This document shows, in pieces, positions 1 to 10,303 of a DNA stretch of 64,000 nt (positions are counted from its first letter, which is position 1; every line of letters begins with the position of its first letter). Source of the DNA: Gymnothorax reevesii. Lineage: Eukaryota > Chordata > Actinopteri > Anguilliformes > Muraenidae. A model generated the notes under the pieces. The model was given only the letters and a program-made list of their open reading frames with translations. It did no database searches and was not told the origin of the DNA. The position numbers were made by a program, and so were the translations under genes. The stretch spans positions 117,355,166-117,419,165 of the forward strand of contig CM056576.1 in assembly GCA_029721435.1 (NCBI GenBank), written 5' to 3'.

Positions 1-59
1 AACAAACCATCAATTTTAAAGCTGCATTGTCAATTGACTTGATTAGTATGACAAATACT

Positions 60-227
60 CAGATCAGCCACGACATTAAAACCACCCATGTAACGTTGAG
101 TAGTTCCCCCTCATGTCACCACAACAGCGCCGTCAAATTGACATCCACTTGAAATCCCAGAAGCAGGGTTTCCCAGCAGAAAATTTTCTGTAGCAAAAGC
201 ATGCCTGCTTCTCTGCTTCTCTCATAG
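60..227 (+). repeat. Dispersed repeat family A, copy 1, 5' piece
   Basis: GATCAGCCACGACATTAAAA and the following 100 bases align with the start of the copy at 19650 (same order: AAACCACC, GTAG, CCCTC-TG-CAC, GTCAAA). The motif 'GATCAGCCA-A-ATTAAAACCACC' is common in teleost repeats I recall. The copy continues at 2153 after an insertion of about 1.9 kb. Confidence 0.65.
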
Positions 228-1048
228 TCAGTGACGTGCGGTCGGAGGTTAGTTTGGTGAGGCAGAAACCTCCCCTTTGCTTGATCAGCAATCAGATGAT
301 TAACTAGTTTGGTAAGACTATTCAGCAGAATGACGAGCCAGTTTAATTTTCGGCAGCGTTATTACTCAGTAGGCTACATCGAACTTCGAAATGCTCATAA
401 AACTGCAGATTTGTGCGTACGTGCTTCCAGGAAGCCAGAGACATGCGGTGAGGATAGTCAGTGACCCAAACTTTTATTGCAGGATTTTGTGAACTTGTTG
501 CCACGTTCTATTCCTGATTGACAATCAAAACAATTAAGACCAAGCCTCTAGGAAGCCTGATACTGATAGATGAGATAATGACAAAAAGATAAATTCATGT
601 ATACGTTTCAATTCGAGACTGCAAGGATGGATATCTGAATAATCAGTTCTTGGCTCTCTGTAATTCTGCATATCGTTTAAACATTTTGTTAATCGGCTTA
701 TGAAAGAAGACTGAAAATAAACGCCCGCTTTTTGTTTGGGTGTAAAAGTGCGTATTTAAAGGAGAATACATTGTATATTGATTAAGTATTGAACTCTGCA
801 TAAGTCAAACTATTTTAATATTTGTTGATGACATTGCTTCGGCTTCCTAGAAGCAAGTACGCGCAAATCTGCTGTCTAGTGAGCATTTCAGGTTCGATAT
901 ACTGAGTTATAACACCATGGAAACTCAAACTCGCCCGTCATTCTGCTGAATACTAATAGTCATGCTAAACTAGTTAATCGTCTGATTGCTAATCAAGCAA
1001 AGGGAAGGATTCTGCCTCACCAAACTAACCTCTGACCGCATGTCACTG
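228..1048. mobile_element. Non-autonomous hAT-like element with arms of about 200 bp
   Basis: The arms at 228-453 and about 838-1048 are imperfect inverted repeats; both ends carry CAGTGACRTGCGGTC (inverted on the right). The flanks share CTCATAG (221-227 and 1049-1055), a 7-bp target duplication, extendable to 8 with one mismatch as in hAT elements. The interior (454-837) has no transposase reading frame, so it is a passive copy. Confidence 0.75.
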
Positions 1049-1052
1049 CTCA

Positions 1053-2153
1053 TAGTGCATTTCCATTGACAAAGAACCGGCATGGAGCCGGTTCCCGAAC
1101 CTAATTTTGAACCGTTCCGAGCATTTTTTTTTTCAAAAATATGAAAGGCCTGGAACACGAAAAGTTGGTTCCCAGCCAGAACCAAAAAATAGCATTTTCT
1201 TTGAGCGAACCGTGATAATGTTACCCACAGCATTGGTTTGTTGCCATAGTTCAACTGTTTGAGAAAATTGGAAAACTTCATCGTAATGTTGCTAACCTTG
1301 CATGAAGTCAGTGAGGATAATCTTACGTTTGAATGTGCGCAGCCTCCAAAATACCATATTGTGTTTTAATATGTTACTTGGTATAACAGTAGCTTTCAGC
1401 AGTTAGCTTGCCTAATGTCAGCTGAAGTTTGGTGGTTGATATGAATCAATTTTTTGACCTGAAACGATCTGCATTTTTAATTGCTTGTTCTGTGAAAACT
1501 ATAGTTTCATAAAGTTGAGGGTTTTGCAACCTTTGCCACTAGTATTCAAAATTGTTTCCAGTTTGTTAGTTTTGACTTTTTCAACCAATTGCGTGAATTT
1601 CACCATAAGCTAGCCTTAGGATGGTTAGCTGTTCTTTTTATCCCCCGCTGTGCGATTAGCGCGAAGCGGGGGATATAGCATTGGGCTCCGTCCTTCCATC
1701 CGTACAGACACATAAAATTGAGGCAGCGGGGGATATTGCCATGTTAGTGGTAAACACTTGTTACTTTACGTTTAAGCTTAGTTACAACTGAAAACATTTT
1801 ATATACCAGTCGTCTTGCATGTAACAGTGGCCTAAGTCTTCTTATTCTGAGTTGTACGGCCATGTTTCTGGTTTGGATAAACAGAAAATTCTGTAGTAAC
1901 CGGTTTAAAAACTTGCAAGTAATCCAAGCACTCCATCTTCCAACGTTGCTCGCTGTAGACTGACAGTTCACCTTTGCGCACAGTGCCAAACCACGTGCCC
2001 TGTTGATGATGTGTCCGTATTTACAGCCGTTCTGCTCAAAACAGGTGGAAACATGGGCTGGTTCGCAGAGGGTTCGCTACAAAGAAACAGGGTTTGGAGT
2101 ATCATGAACCGAACTGGTTCCAAACCAGAACCATTGTCAGTCGAGATGCACTA
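1053..2153. mobile_element. Terminal-inverted-repeat DNA transposon remnant
   Basis: The left end TAGTGCATTTCCATTGACAA and the inverted right end TAGTGCATCTCGACTGACAA match well over 20 bp, followed inside by GAACCGG-type motifs on both sides. It is about 1.1 kb and no transposase is readable. It directly abuts the preceding hAT-like copy, and a small hairpin element at 1639-1737 lies within it. Confidence 0.6.
1639..1737. repeat. Small hairpin element with a TCCGTCC tract
   Basis: TATCCCCCGCT pairs with AGCGGGGGATA across a 14-base loop (1639-1674), and AGCGGGGGATAT recurs at 1725-1736. Between them is CTCCGTCCTTCCATCCGT. The layout resembles the hairpin element at 28881 and a block near 43577-43660. 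Confidence 0.45.
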
Positions 2154-2790
2154 ACACTGCATCCTTGTGTCATCTCTTCTCCAGTTAAATGGTGCACAAA
2201 TACCCCGCAGATGTAAAAGAAAATGGGACTCACATCACCAGGCAAACTTCAAGTGCTCCAAGGTCTAAATCCAATGCTGACGTGCCCACTGTAGGTGCTT
2301 TCAGTGATGAACCGTGGTTAGAATGGGCACTTTGACAGGTCTGCATCTACAAAGCCCTATATTATGCAGCAGGGTGTGGCACACTCTGTGTTGTGGCACA
2401 TTCCTCATGCACCCTTAAGATTCTATGCGACTTGTGCCACAGTAGGCCTTCTGTTGGTTAGAACCAAGCTGGATTAACTTTGTTGCCCTTGTGTATCAAT
2501 GAGTTTATGCCTCCCAATACCCGCTCCCTGGTTCATTGTTCGCCCCTCCTTGGACTACTGTCGGCAGGTACTCACTACTGCTGATTGGGAGCACTTCGGT
2601 GGCCTTGCCACTTCAAAGAACCTCTGACCCACTCCTCTGGCCAGAAATATTTGGCCTTACTATTCCCATATCCAACATGTCAACTGTGAGAACTGACTGT
2701 TCATTTACTATCGAAGGTCTGTCTGAATACCGTGCCATGCACCATTGTCACAATATAATCAGTGGTGCTTCCTTTATCTTTGATTGATTT
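2154..2790 (+). repeat. Dispersed repeat family A, copy 1, 3' piece
   Basis: This aligns along its length with 19798-20420, for example GCATCCTTGTGTCATCTC against GCATCCTGGTGCCATCTC, GTGGTTAGAATGGG in both, and the end GTGCCATGCACCATTGTCAC against TGACATGCACCATTGTCAC. Together with 60-227 it forms one interrupted copy. No intact protein is encoded. Confidence 0.7.
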
Positions 2791-5700
2791 AATGTTTTGG
2801 CTCATCATTGTAAATGTATTTCAATGAGATAGCTGATAAGAGGCTATGCGTTCATTATCCTACAATCTTCTGGAGCTGGAGAATAATCAACAGGTTCCCT
2901 GAATCTTAGCAGCTCTGCTGGTGGATTATATGTGCTGCGAAGGTGAGGTACTAAAATGATCATGTCTGACTGAAGTAGTTGTCTGTCATGTCATGCGGTC
3001 TGAAGTAGTTTACTTTATTAAAAATGAAATTGGTCAATAAATCTTATTAGAAATTTCAATCTCTGTGGCTGAATTATTTTTATTTCATGTTTGGAAATGT
3101 TTCTGTAGCAATGTGCACATTCTGGAGATAAAATACAAGCATGCGCTGTGGAAATATTCAGTTTTGTTCAACGTGCATGCCAACACATATGCCAACTTCA
3201 CAAAATTATTCACTACTGTTCAATCTCAACAAATGTATTGGCATTGCTTATTGGAATTGATTTGGGTTTGACTGCACTGCTTTTTGTAATAAGCAACAAG
3301 ACCAGCGTTCCTTTTTATTTTCTCCTGAAATTCCCAGTGCCTGTTTCCCAGTGAGGAGAATCGTATATATTTTTCAGCACAACCACAGAAAAGTCTGAGT
3401 AGTATGCTTCCAAAGTAAAAATGTTGTTATGATAGGATTGATTTTGCTCAGTGTCCTGTCCAATGTTATTGTTCTAATGTGATATGAAGAAGTAGATCTC
3501 CATAAGGGCGGCAATGTAGAGGAAGGGTATTCGCTGACGCCTGAAAATTATTATTCTGCCTCTCATTTCTGATTGAAAATCAAGCTCATCAATAACAAAC
3601 AGTCTGAAGGCAGTAGCTATGTTTATTAAAATTATATTGTTAAGTCACCGGTTCTGAACGTGAAAACCACCACTTCTTGTTGAATGAGTATCTGTTGGCG
3701 GCATCGCCTTCATGTTTTAATATATTCAAACCAGTCTCTGACTAGTTTTCATAAATGTTCTCCACCTCTTTGTTTTCACGCCACGATTTGAAATACCGCT
3801 TACGTCCATGTTCTCCAAAAGGTTTGAAAAACACATGCAAAAAAAAAAAGACTTAATCTGACTTTGAAATGTGGGCCTTGCAACCGCACCAAACAAAAAT
3901 TCTCCCGGAGGAAGCACCGCCTATGAACCTGATTAAAAACAATAAAGCCGTTTTAGGTCATAGGTTATTTTAAATCCTCATCAAGTGTGGTTCCCAAAGA
4001 TGAGCTCCACTCTGATAATGGCTCCCTCCTATTTAAATGCATGCATGCTCACTCACAGTTTAGGCTTGCACTATGTTTCTTTCTAAATGGCCTTAGGTGT
4101 ATGTTGAAGAAGTCCCATGGTAATTGTTTAGTATTAGAAGCTGTATACCTTAAGCCTTGATTACCCTTTTTTATTTTGCAAGCCTTTCATTCAGTGACAG
4201 TGATGTCTCAAGGTCTCATCAGTACCTCCGCTATTGAGTCTCAGTTTGGCTCATTTTCTCTTCCGCAAGCCGTCTGTGGAATACTATCTAAGGATTTTCA
4301 ATTATTACTGTCACTTTCATATTGCTGAACAGCTATAAAATGGAAAAACTGAAAGAAATGTTATTGGAAAAAATGGCTCCTTGTTTTGCTGTTTGGCTAA
4401 ACAAAGCATTTGCCAATTACAGCAAATGATTCCCTGTTACTGACAGATAAATAGGGTTCCTGTCTTCAAAGCTGGCTTTTTACTTCCTGTCAAGTCACTA
4501 CAGAAACGCTTTAGAAAGTTCTGATAGATTTATGCACCGTAATTGAAAAGCACTTTACTTTATGGCACTGATAGCACATTTTTCCTTTTTTTTTGTGAAT
4601 GGGCCCAGAATTTTCCTGGATTGCCAATGACTCACTTACCTGCAGATTTGTAATAGCTCTCGGAATGTATATACTTTATTTAATCAGGAGGTCATATTGA
4701 GATCAAGATCTCATGTGCGAGAGAGACCTGAGTACAGAATAGGAGTAAAATAAAAGTACAATAAAAATGACAATGTTTAAAGACAAAATATTTTAAAAAA
4801 TTATGATTACAAAGATTACTTTTTAGGTTTTCTTTATAAATTTTGTCACTGAAAATTATGTTGGACAAATTAATGGCAAGGAGCAGATTTACTTGAAACA
4901 AGGTCGCTTTAAAAAGAAACATCCACTGTGAGATATACCACTTCCCTCAGCCTTGCTTCTTCCATGTGGTCTTCCTTGGCCTGTATGCCATGTACTTGAC
5001 TCAAGTTTTGGCTGGGCTGAGGTTACAGCTTTACCCCCTCCCATCTCCTGGGGGGATAAGTTTCAGAAGAGTAGGGTTCTTTGCAAACTCCCCTTCCACT
5101 GTTTTGACTTTGGTGTGATTGGTTTCCTAGCGTCGCTGTTAAAATGCCCATTTTGGTCTCTCAGTCACATGGTTTATGCTGTTTATTGAGATCTTGCTGC
5201 TTGTGAATAGGCACTTCACTTCTTGATTCTCTGGGGAGTGGGAACGCTCAGTAGGGTGGGCACTTGCCCAATCCTTTCTTCCCTATTACTCGCTAACGTG
5301 CTGTTAATCAAGCTCTGTATTAAATCAGTTTAAAAATAATATTGTTGCTTACCATAATTCTCAGCAACTGGGGGCCAAGCATCAAAGATGGTAATACACT
5401 GACTGTTTCTGTCAGCTTTCTTCCTCTTAATAGTAATAGCTCTGTCAGGTGGTATTGTGATCACTTGTGCCTGTGCATGTGTGTGTTTGTGTGTGTCTGT
5501 CAGCAGGATTACTCGGATTGCCACAAAATTTTATGGTATGTTGGACTGCATGAACGGGCAGAGATGATTAAATTTCCAGACCAATCCAGATTCTGCAGCT
5601 GGTTGTGAGGGCTAGTGGATCAAAATCTGCTGGTGGAGGTGTGCTGTCTCTGAGTGTCCACAAGTTATTTTTTATTATTGCTGTTGTTATTCCGCACAAA

Positions 5701-5800
5701 AACACTATGCAGTGCTTAGACTCTTACAGTAAAAAGTTGTGTAATTTGGTACGCTAATAGCCAACTGTCCCAGTAATTAATTCACTAATTTTTGGGGTTT
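2791..5800. other. Non-coding AT-rich stretch, no gene seen
   Basis: All reading frames are short and unrelated to proteins I recognise. The only notable items are a possible repeat remnant at 4671-4745 and a TG-rich run near 5470-5500. Confidence 0.6.
4671..4745 (+). repeat. Remnant of a common teleost repeat tail
   Basis: TTTATTTAATCAGGAGGTCA followed by TTGAGATCAAGATCTC and GAGAGAGACCTG resembles a motif frequent in fish non-LTR retrotransposon tails (from memory). It is too short to classify. Confidence 0.35.
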
Positions 5801-6460
5801 TGCCGCAAGAGTTGTAGTGCCACCTCAGTCCAAATTTGCATTTATGAACACCGCTATGGAAATTCTAAAACTTGATAACCCTAGAATCCTTAGCTGAGGC
5901 TGAGTTCAACAAAGCCTATGACATCATTTCCTGCCATTTTGAATTAAATCAAAAATCAGTTTTCTGTCTTCTCCCACAAATTTTAACCAATCTTCCCCAC
6001 ATTTGGTTCTTATGGTCATCAAACTATATCTCATAAAGGTTGTCACTAAGATTTTTGATATGTTTGACTATTTGGCCCTCTGCAGCAAAATTGATGGCAA
6101 AGATGCATAACAGGAAATGAGGTCATGACAAGGTAAATCCTTCACCTATGCACAACAAACTTTAGAAGTCTCAAGGGTCACATTTTGTAGCAACATGAAA
6201 TGATTGGCCTCATTTATTCACAAGGTGTCACTGTCTGGCAATTTCAAATGAATCTTCTATAATTGACTCAAGACAACATACTTGAAGTAATTTTGATGAT
6301 TCACTTGAGCCTTTTTGCTCAATATGGCCACCATTTTGATAAATCCAAAAAAAAATAAAACTGACATGTTTCATACCTGCAACACAATTACCAATTGACT
6401 TGAAATTTGGTGTGTTATCTGGGAGGCATCATGAACTTGTACATAAAATGTGACATTTGT
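5800..6460. repeat. Degenerate fish repeat hosting a SINE
   Basis: The style (ACTTGAAATTTGGTGTG, TGGTCATCAAACTA, ATTTTGAT-AATCC) resembles low-copy tandem-type fish repeats, and it continues after the SINE at 6672. No protein frame is present. Assignment is by general resemblance only. Confidence 0.3.
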
Positions 6461-6657
6461 GGGGCGCCCCAGTGGCTCATCAGCCTGGGCACACGTACCA
6501 TGGGGGCCGTGTCCTTCCCGCGGCGACCCGGGTTTGATTCCGGCTCGGGTCATTTGCTGCATGTCTTCTCCCCAACCCTCCTGTCTCTCTGCACTGTGTG
6601 GCTGTCGAATGGAGGAAAAATTCCCAAGAAATAATCTTTAAAAAAAAAATTTTTTTT
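6461..6657 (+). mobile_element. tRNA-derived SINE with perfect 14-bp target duplication
   Basis: It starts GGGGCGCCCCAGTGGCTCAT (degenerate box A region), has box B-like GGGTTTGATTC at 6530-6540, then a CATTTGCTGCATGTCTTC body and an A-rich tail. Flanks AATGTGACATTTGT at 6447-6460 and 6658-6671 are identical, showing a target-site duplication and a fairly recent insertion. The tail AAAAAAAAATTTTTTTTT could fold back. It is a retroposon, not a functional tRNA gene. Confidence 0.85.
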
Positions 6658-7171
6658 AATGTGACATTTGTAGTTCAAAGCGTATTTGTGTGTCAATGCA
6701 TAAAATTTGATGGAAAAAAGCCATACAGGAAGTCAAATGTGAATGCTGAACCTTTTCCAATCGAAAAGGCTAATTCTTCGCAAAAGTACAGAAGAAAATT
6801 CTAATCAACTCTCAGCTGGAGAATCAAGTCTCCTCTCATCACTCTGACCACAGAGAGGTTTATCAAGTTTGACAACGATGATGCTACACGGCAAAAGAGG
6901 TGTAAATGCTACAATTTTACACCTTCACATGGTCAATTCTTCAAACATGTTCAAAAATATCTTAGGATCAACTCTTAAAGGGGCTGTGTCACGATTGCTG
7001 CACATGCTCAGAATTTACATCCCAAGAACATGAATCTGCTTAACTGCGAGTCGTAATCTGATTCCATCCTTGCCAATTTGTCTTTGTTTTTTATTTATAT
7101 ATTTAAGTTACTCTGGCATTATGCTGTTCACATTAAGGAGCTTTCTATGGAAATTCTAGGATTAAAACTGC

Positions 7172-7368
7172 TAGGGGAGACTGGGGTACGATGAGCCATG
7201 GGGACCAATGAGCCATATTTGCGAGGTGATTAAAATAAGCAAAATAGTGATATGGCTCAATTATCCCCATGACTCAGCCAATAGTCAAATATTTTGCCTA
7301 TTTTAAGCAGCTTTGTCATCAATTGATCGCAAAATAGTGATATGACTCATTGCCCCCAGTCTCCCCTA
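7172..7368. mobile_element. Palindromic MITE with TA-flanked GGGGAGACTGGGG ends
   Basis: The left end TAGGGGAGACTGGGGTACGA and the inverted right end TAGGGGAGACTGGGGGCAAT match closely. It is 197 bp long. Inside, GCAAAATAGTGATATGRCTCA occurs twice as direct repeats (near 7237 and 7329). No coding capacity. Confidence 0.75.
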
Positions 7369-7506
7369 TATTAAACTTTATCCAAGGGATATGAAGAGTG
7401 TAAGCTGGTTGCCATCACCAACAATCATAGATTTTCTAGATTTTGACTTTCTGTTGAGTGGATTTACTTTGTTCAAAGTTGTTAGCATGCACAGTAATCT
7501 TGACAC

Positions 7507-8094
7507 AGCTCCTTTAAAGGAGAATTCCGGTGTGAAATTGACTTGGGGTGTATTAAAACATGATAACGAGTACTAACCTTTGTCGAATACCCCACCTCCG
7601 TACGCACACAACATATCAAAATAAATGGCTCTTTAGCCGAAGCTCCCAACTGGCTTACAATGGCAGTAAATCGGGCATAACATTGCCATGCAAAGAAATC
7701 GCTATTTTTTTTCGTCATTAACAAGGCTCAAAGTAGCTCCACACATCATCGGTAGAATTCCGAGGGCCCTGAGATTTAAAAGACCGTTTATGCAAACCTA
7801 ACCTTGAGGTGGCTTCCAGTCGCCTCCATCTTGAAACTCACAATAACTCAATTGACGAGCACGAACGAACAGATTGCAATCTGTTCCCCTATGCTACCTA
7901 TTTGTTCGTGCTCATCAATCGCCTTATCGTGACTTTCAAGATGGAGGCGACTGAAAACTACCTCAAGGTTAGGTTTGCATAAACAGTTTTTTTTAATAAA
8001 CTACCAGTGCATTTTCAAAGTTCTCAGTGCCTTGTTTTAAATCTCAGGGCCATCGGAATTCTACCGATGAAGTGTGGAGCTACTTTGAGCCTTG
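7507..8094. mobile_element. Fold-back element with arms of about 145-190 bp
   Basis: The arms at 7722-7866 and 7904-8094 are near-perfect inverted copies (CAAGGCTCAAAGTAGCTCCA on the left, its complement ending the right arm), with GATGGAGGCGACTG and TAGAATTCCGAGGGCC in both. The right arm has about 45 extra bases. The leading TTTAAAGGAGAATTCCGGTG at 7513 resembles the end of a common teleost repeat, so the element may extend left to about 7507. Confidence 0.75.
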
Positions 8095-8569
8095 TAAATG
8101 CAGCTCGTTCAGGTGGAGGTGAAAACAAGCCGAAGGGGAGGGACTGCAGGGTGAAAATCCTTACACACACGGACAGCAAACAGTGACATTTGCTTAGCCC
8201 CGAAATGCTGCTTGCATATTTAATTCCTTAATGTAACTGCAGTCATATCTGGAATTACAAGCTCCACTCTGCCTTTTGAGATCATAGAGTTTGTGCTGTA
8301 TTATGGTCCCATGTTCTTGTTTAGTCTCTCAGCTTCTGTCTCCACTCTGGTTCTTGTTTCCTTTATTGATAACAAACAAACTGTATCTGTGGCTAAAGAT
8401 AATTTCTTACTTTCTGTTTCACTTCTACATGAGAAAAGAAATCATTCGTATGCAGACCGATGAAAAATCAGCCAGATCAGCTTCAAAACACTTCTGCATG
8501 GAGTCTACAAGTGTAAAACTTTGCTTAAAGGAGGGAGCACATTTCTTCCTAAAGATATTCCCTCATTTG

Positions 8570-8850
8570 GTGTTTTGATGATGGTGATGGAGAGCATTAT
8601 CTCACATGTTGTTCCAAAAAGTCCCCTATGAGCTCTGTAGTTTGAGATCTGGTGCCTGTGAAGGTGGTGGCAAATGCTTAGGATCATTTTCATACTCATA
8701 ATACCAGTCGGTGACCCCTTTTGTGCTCTGTGGGGCTTAGGCCATTGTCATCCTGGAAGAGGCTGCTCCCAAAAAACACTACAACATAAGATATAGAGCT
8801 GATTACTGAGAATAACTCTGCATTGATTTGAAGAGACCTTTTAAGAGGAC
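8570..8850. repeat. Fragment resembling a widespread teleost DNA repeat
   Basis: TGGTGATGGAGAGCATTATC, GTTTGAGATCTGGTGCCTG and CATTGTCATCCTGGAAGAGG are in an order I recall from a dispersed fish repeat. There are no termini and no coding frame here. Confidence 0.4.
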
Positions 8851-9259
8851 AAGAAGACCCAAACTGCAAAAAGAACTTAAGTATCTGCATTTGTTATGTT
8901 TATCATGTATTTATTCAGATTTTCCCTCTTTTGTTCAATTTGTGACCTGTTTTGAATGGGATAGCTCATATGCTTCCGATGCCATGACCTGCATAACCAT
9001 TTCTTTATTACTTTAATTTCCAAAAGTATTCTAAGGTTTGGATGCCCAATTTTAAATAGTTTTCAGCTTCATGGCATTCACCATAAACTCACTCAGAGCC
9101 AACTTCTTGAAACATTTAGTCAGGTGTATTTAGCTGTTTACTCAAAACCCCCATCCCACCCCCATACCCCCAAATTCTTGTTTTCTTTCTTTTCCGCTTG
9201 CTCCTCAGAGCTCTTGTTTTTCTGTTTGAATCCACAGAAGTCTCTCCTGTAAATATTCT

Positions 9260-9560
9260 CTTCCTTTGCCAAAGCATGCTCTCAGTTTATCTCTCAGAGC
9301 TTTGGATTCAGGAGACCCTCAACGATCTTTGAGCCGACACCGCCGCTTCCCGAGCCCTCCAGCAGCGCGCTCTCTCGCTCGCTGCTCTACGCCTCGCTGT
9401 CTCGTGGCTACGCTCCGGCGGGTTGTGAGCGTGTTCTGTCAGAAAAATATCTGGAGAGCATCCAAACCCCACGCTCCCATCCCGTCCACAAACGCTGTGG
9501 GTTAAGAGAGAGGGCAGAGCTTTGATCGCCACACCGATTCAATCTGTATCCCTGGCGGCA
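9260..9560. promoter_or_regulatory. CpG-rich block about 4.3 kb upstream of hes1
   Basis: A run of about 200 bases is unusually rich in CpG for this neighbourhood (GACACCGCCGCTTCCCGAGC, AGCAGCGCGCTCTCTCGCTC, CTACGCTCCGGCGGG). Overlapping frames on both strands give no recognisable protein. It could be a small CpG island, a non-coding RNA promoter or an enhancer. Confidence 0.3.
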
Positions 9561-10127
9561 CTTATGTATGCGTCGCTTTCCGTTCCCTCCGTCTTTAGTA
9601 AAGAAGAAAAAAAAAAAGAACAGGCAAACGCCTACGTGAATGTACACACAAGCAAAAACACCCACCGCATAAGCCACTCACAGAAAGAGTGATGGAAAGA
9701 CATGCAAAAACGGATTGAACACGTTGCGAACTGAAAACGCAAGAACGAAGTCGTGCATCCACTCGACATTATCTTTGAACTATTTGATCGTGTGTTCGCG
9801 CCCAGCGCACGCATAGGCCTATTACAAAAAGAAGAACAAAACAATTATAAATATAGCCTATAATACATATGCCTATTTTATTTCCTCTCAGCTTTGTGTC
9901 AGTAGGGCTCTGCGATGTAAACCGTGAACTTCGTACGGTCTTGTGTCGGATCTTCTAAGGAGTTCTCGCCATTGAATAAGAACATGTTTATTGACACCTT
10001 TCTGCCCTTACTCGTCATTCTTGCTATATTCCTTTTTTGTCCTGCATCTTATTTTCTGTACCACTGTTTGCCGCCTCGAGTGACAATGAGGTGCACGGAC
10101 GTTATTTATAATGCAGTTGCTACGAGT

Positions 10128-10303
10128 ACGGCAGTTTTTCAATGCATTTCAATCTGGAGAGGTACGGCAGTCCCCATTTCAAGCCCTAACCTAACCTAAC
10201 CCTTCCCCTAACCTCAACTCCTAACCCTCCCCATAACCATAATCCCGAAACCTCATCCCATGCATCCTTTGAAATCGACTGCCGTACCAGTAAAAACTGC
10301 CGT
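10128..10303. repeat. Nested inverted repeat enclosing a telomere-like CCTAAC tract
   Basis: The outer pair ACGGCAGTTTTT (10128-10139) and AAAAACTGCCGT (10292-10303), and the inner pair GGTACGGCAGTC (10161-10172) and GACTGCCGTACC (10277-10288), are exact complements in nested order. The enclosed region from about 10183 holds CCCTAACCTAACCTAACCC and looser CCTAAC/CCTAACC copies. It looks like a short terminal-inverted-repeat element. Confidence 0.7.

Noticed and set aside
6461..6540. tRNA gene
   Set aside because: Box A is degenerate, no cloverleaf is formed and target duplications show a SINE.
10183..10250. Interstitial telomere from chromosome fusion
   Set aside because: The CCTAAC units are few and irregular and lie inside an inverted-repeat element.
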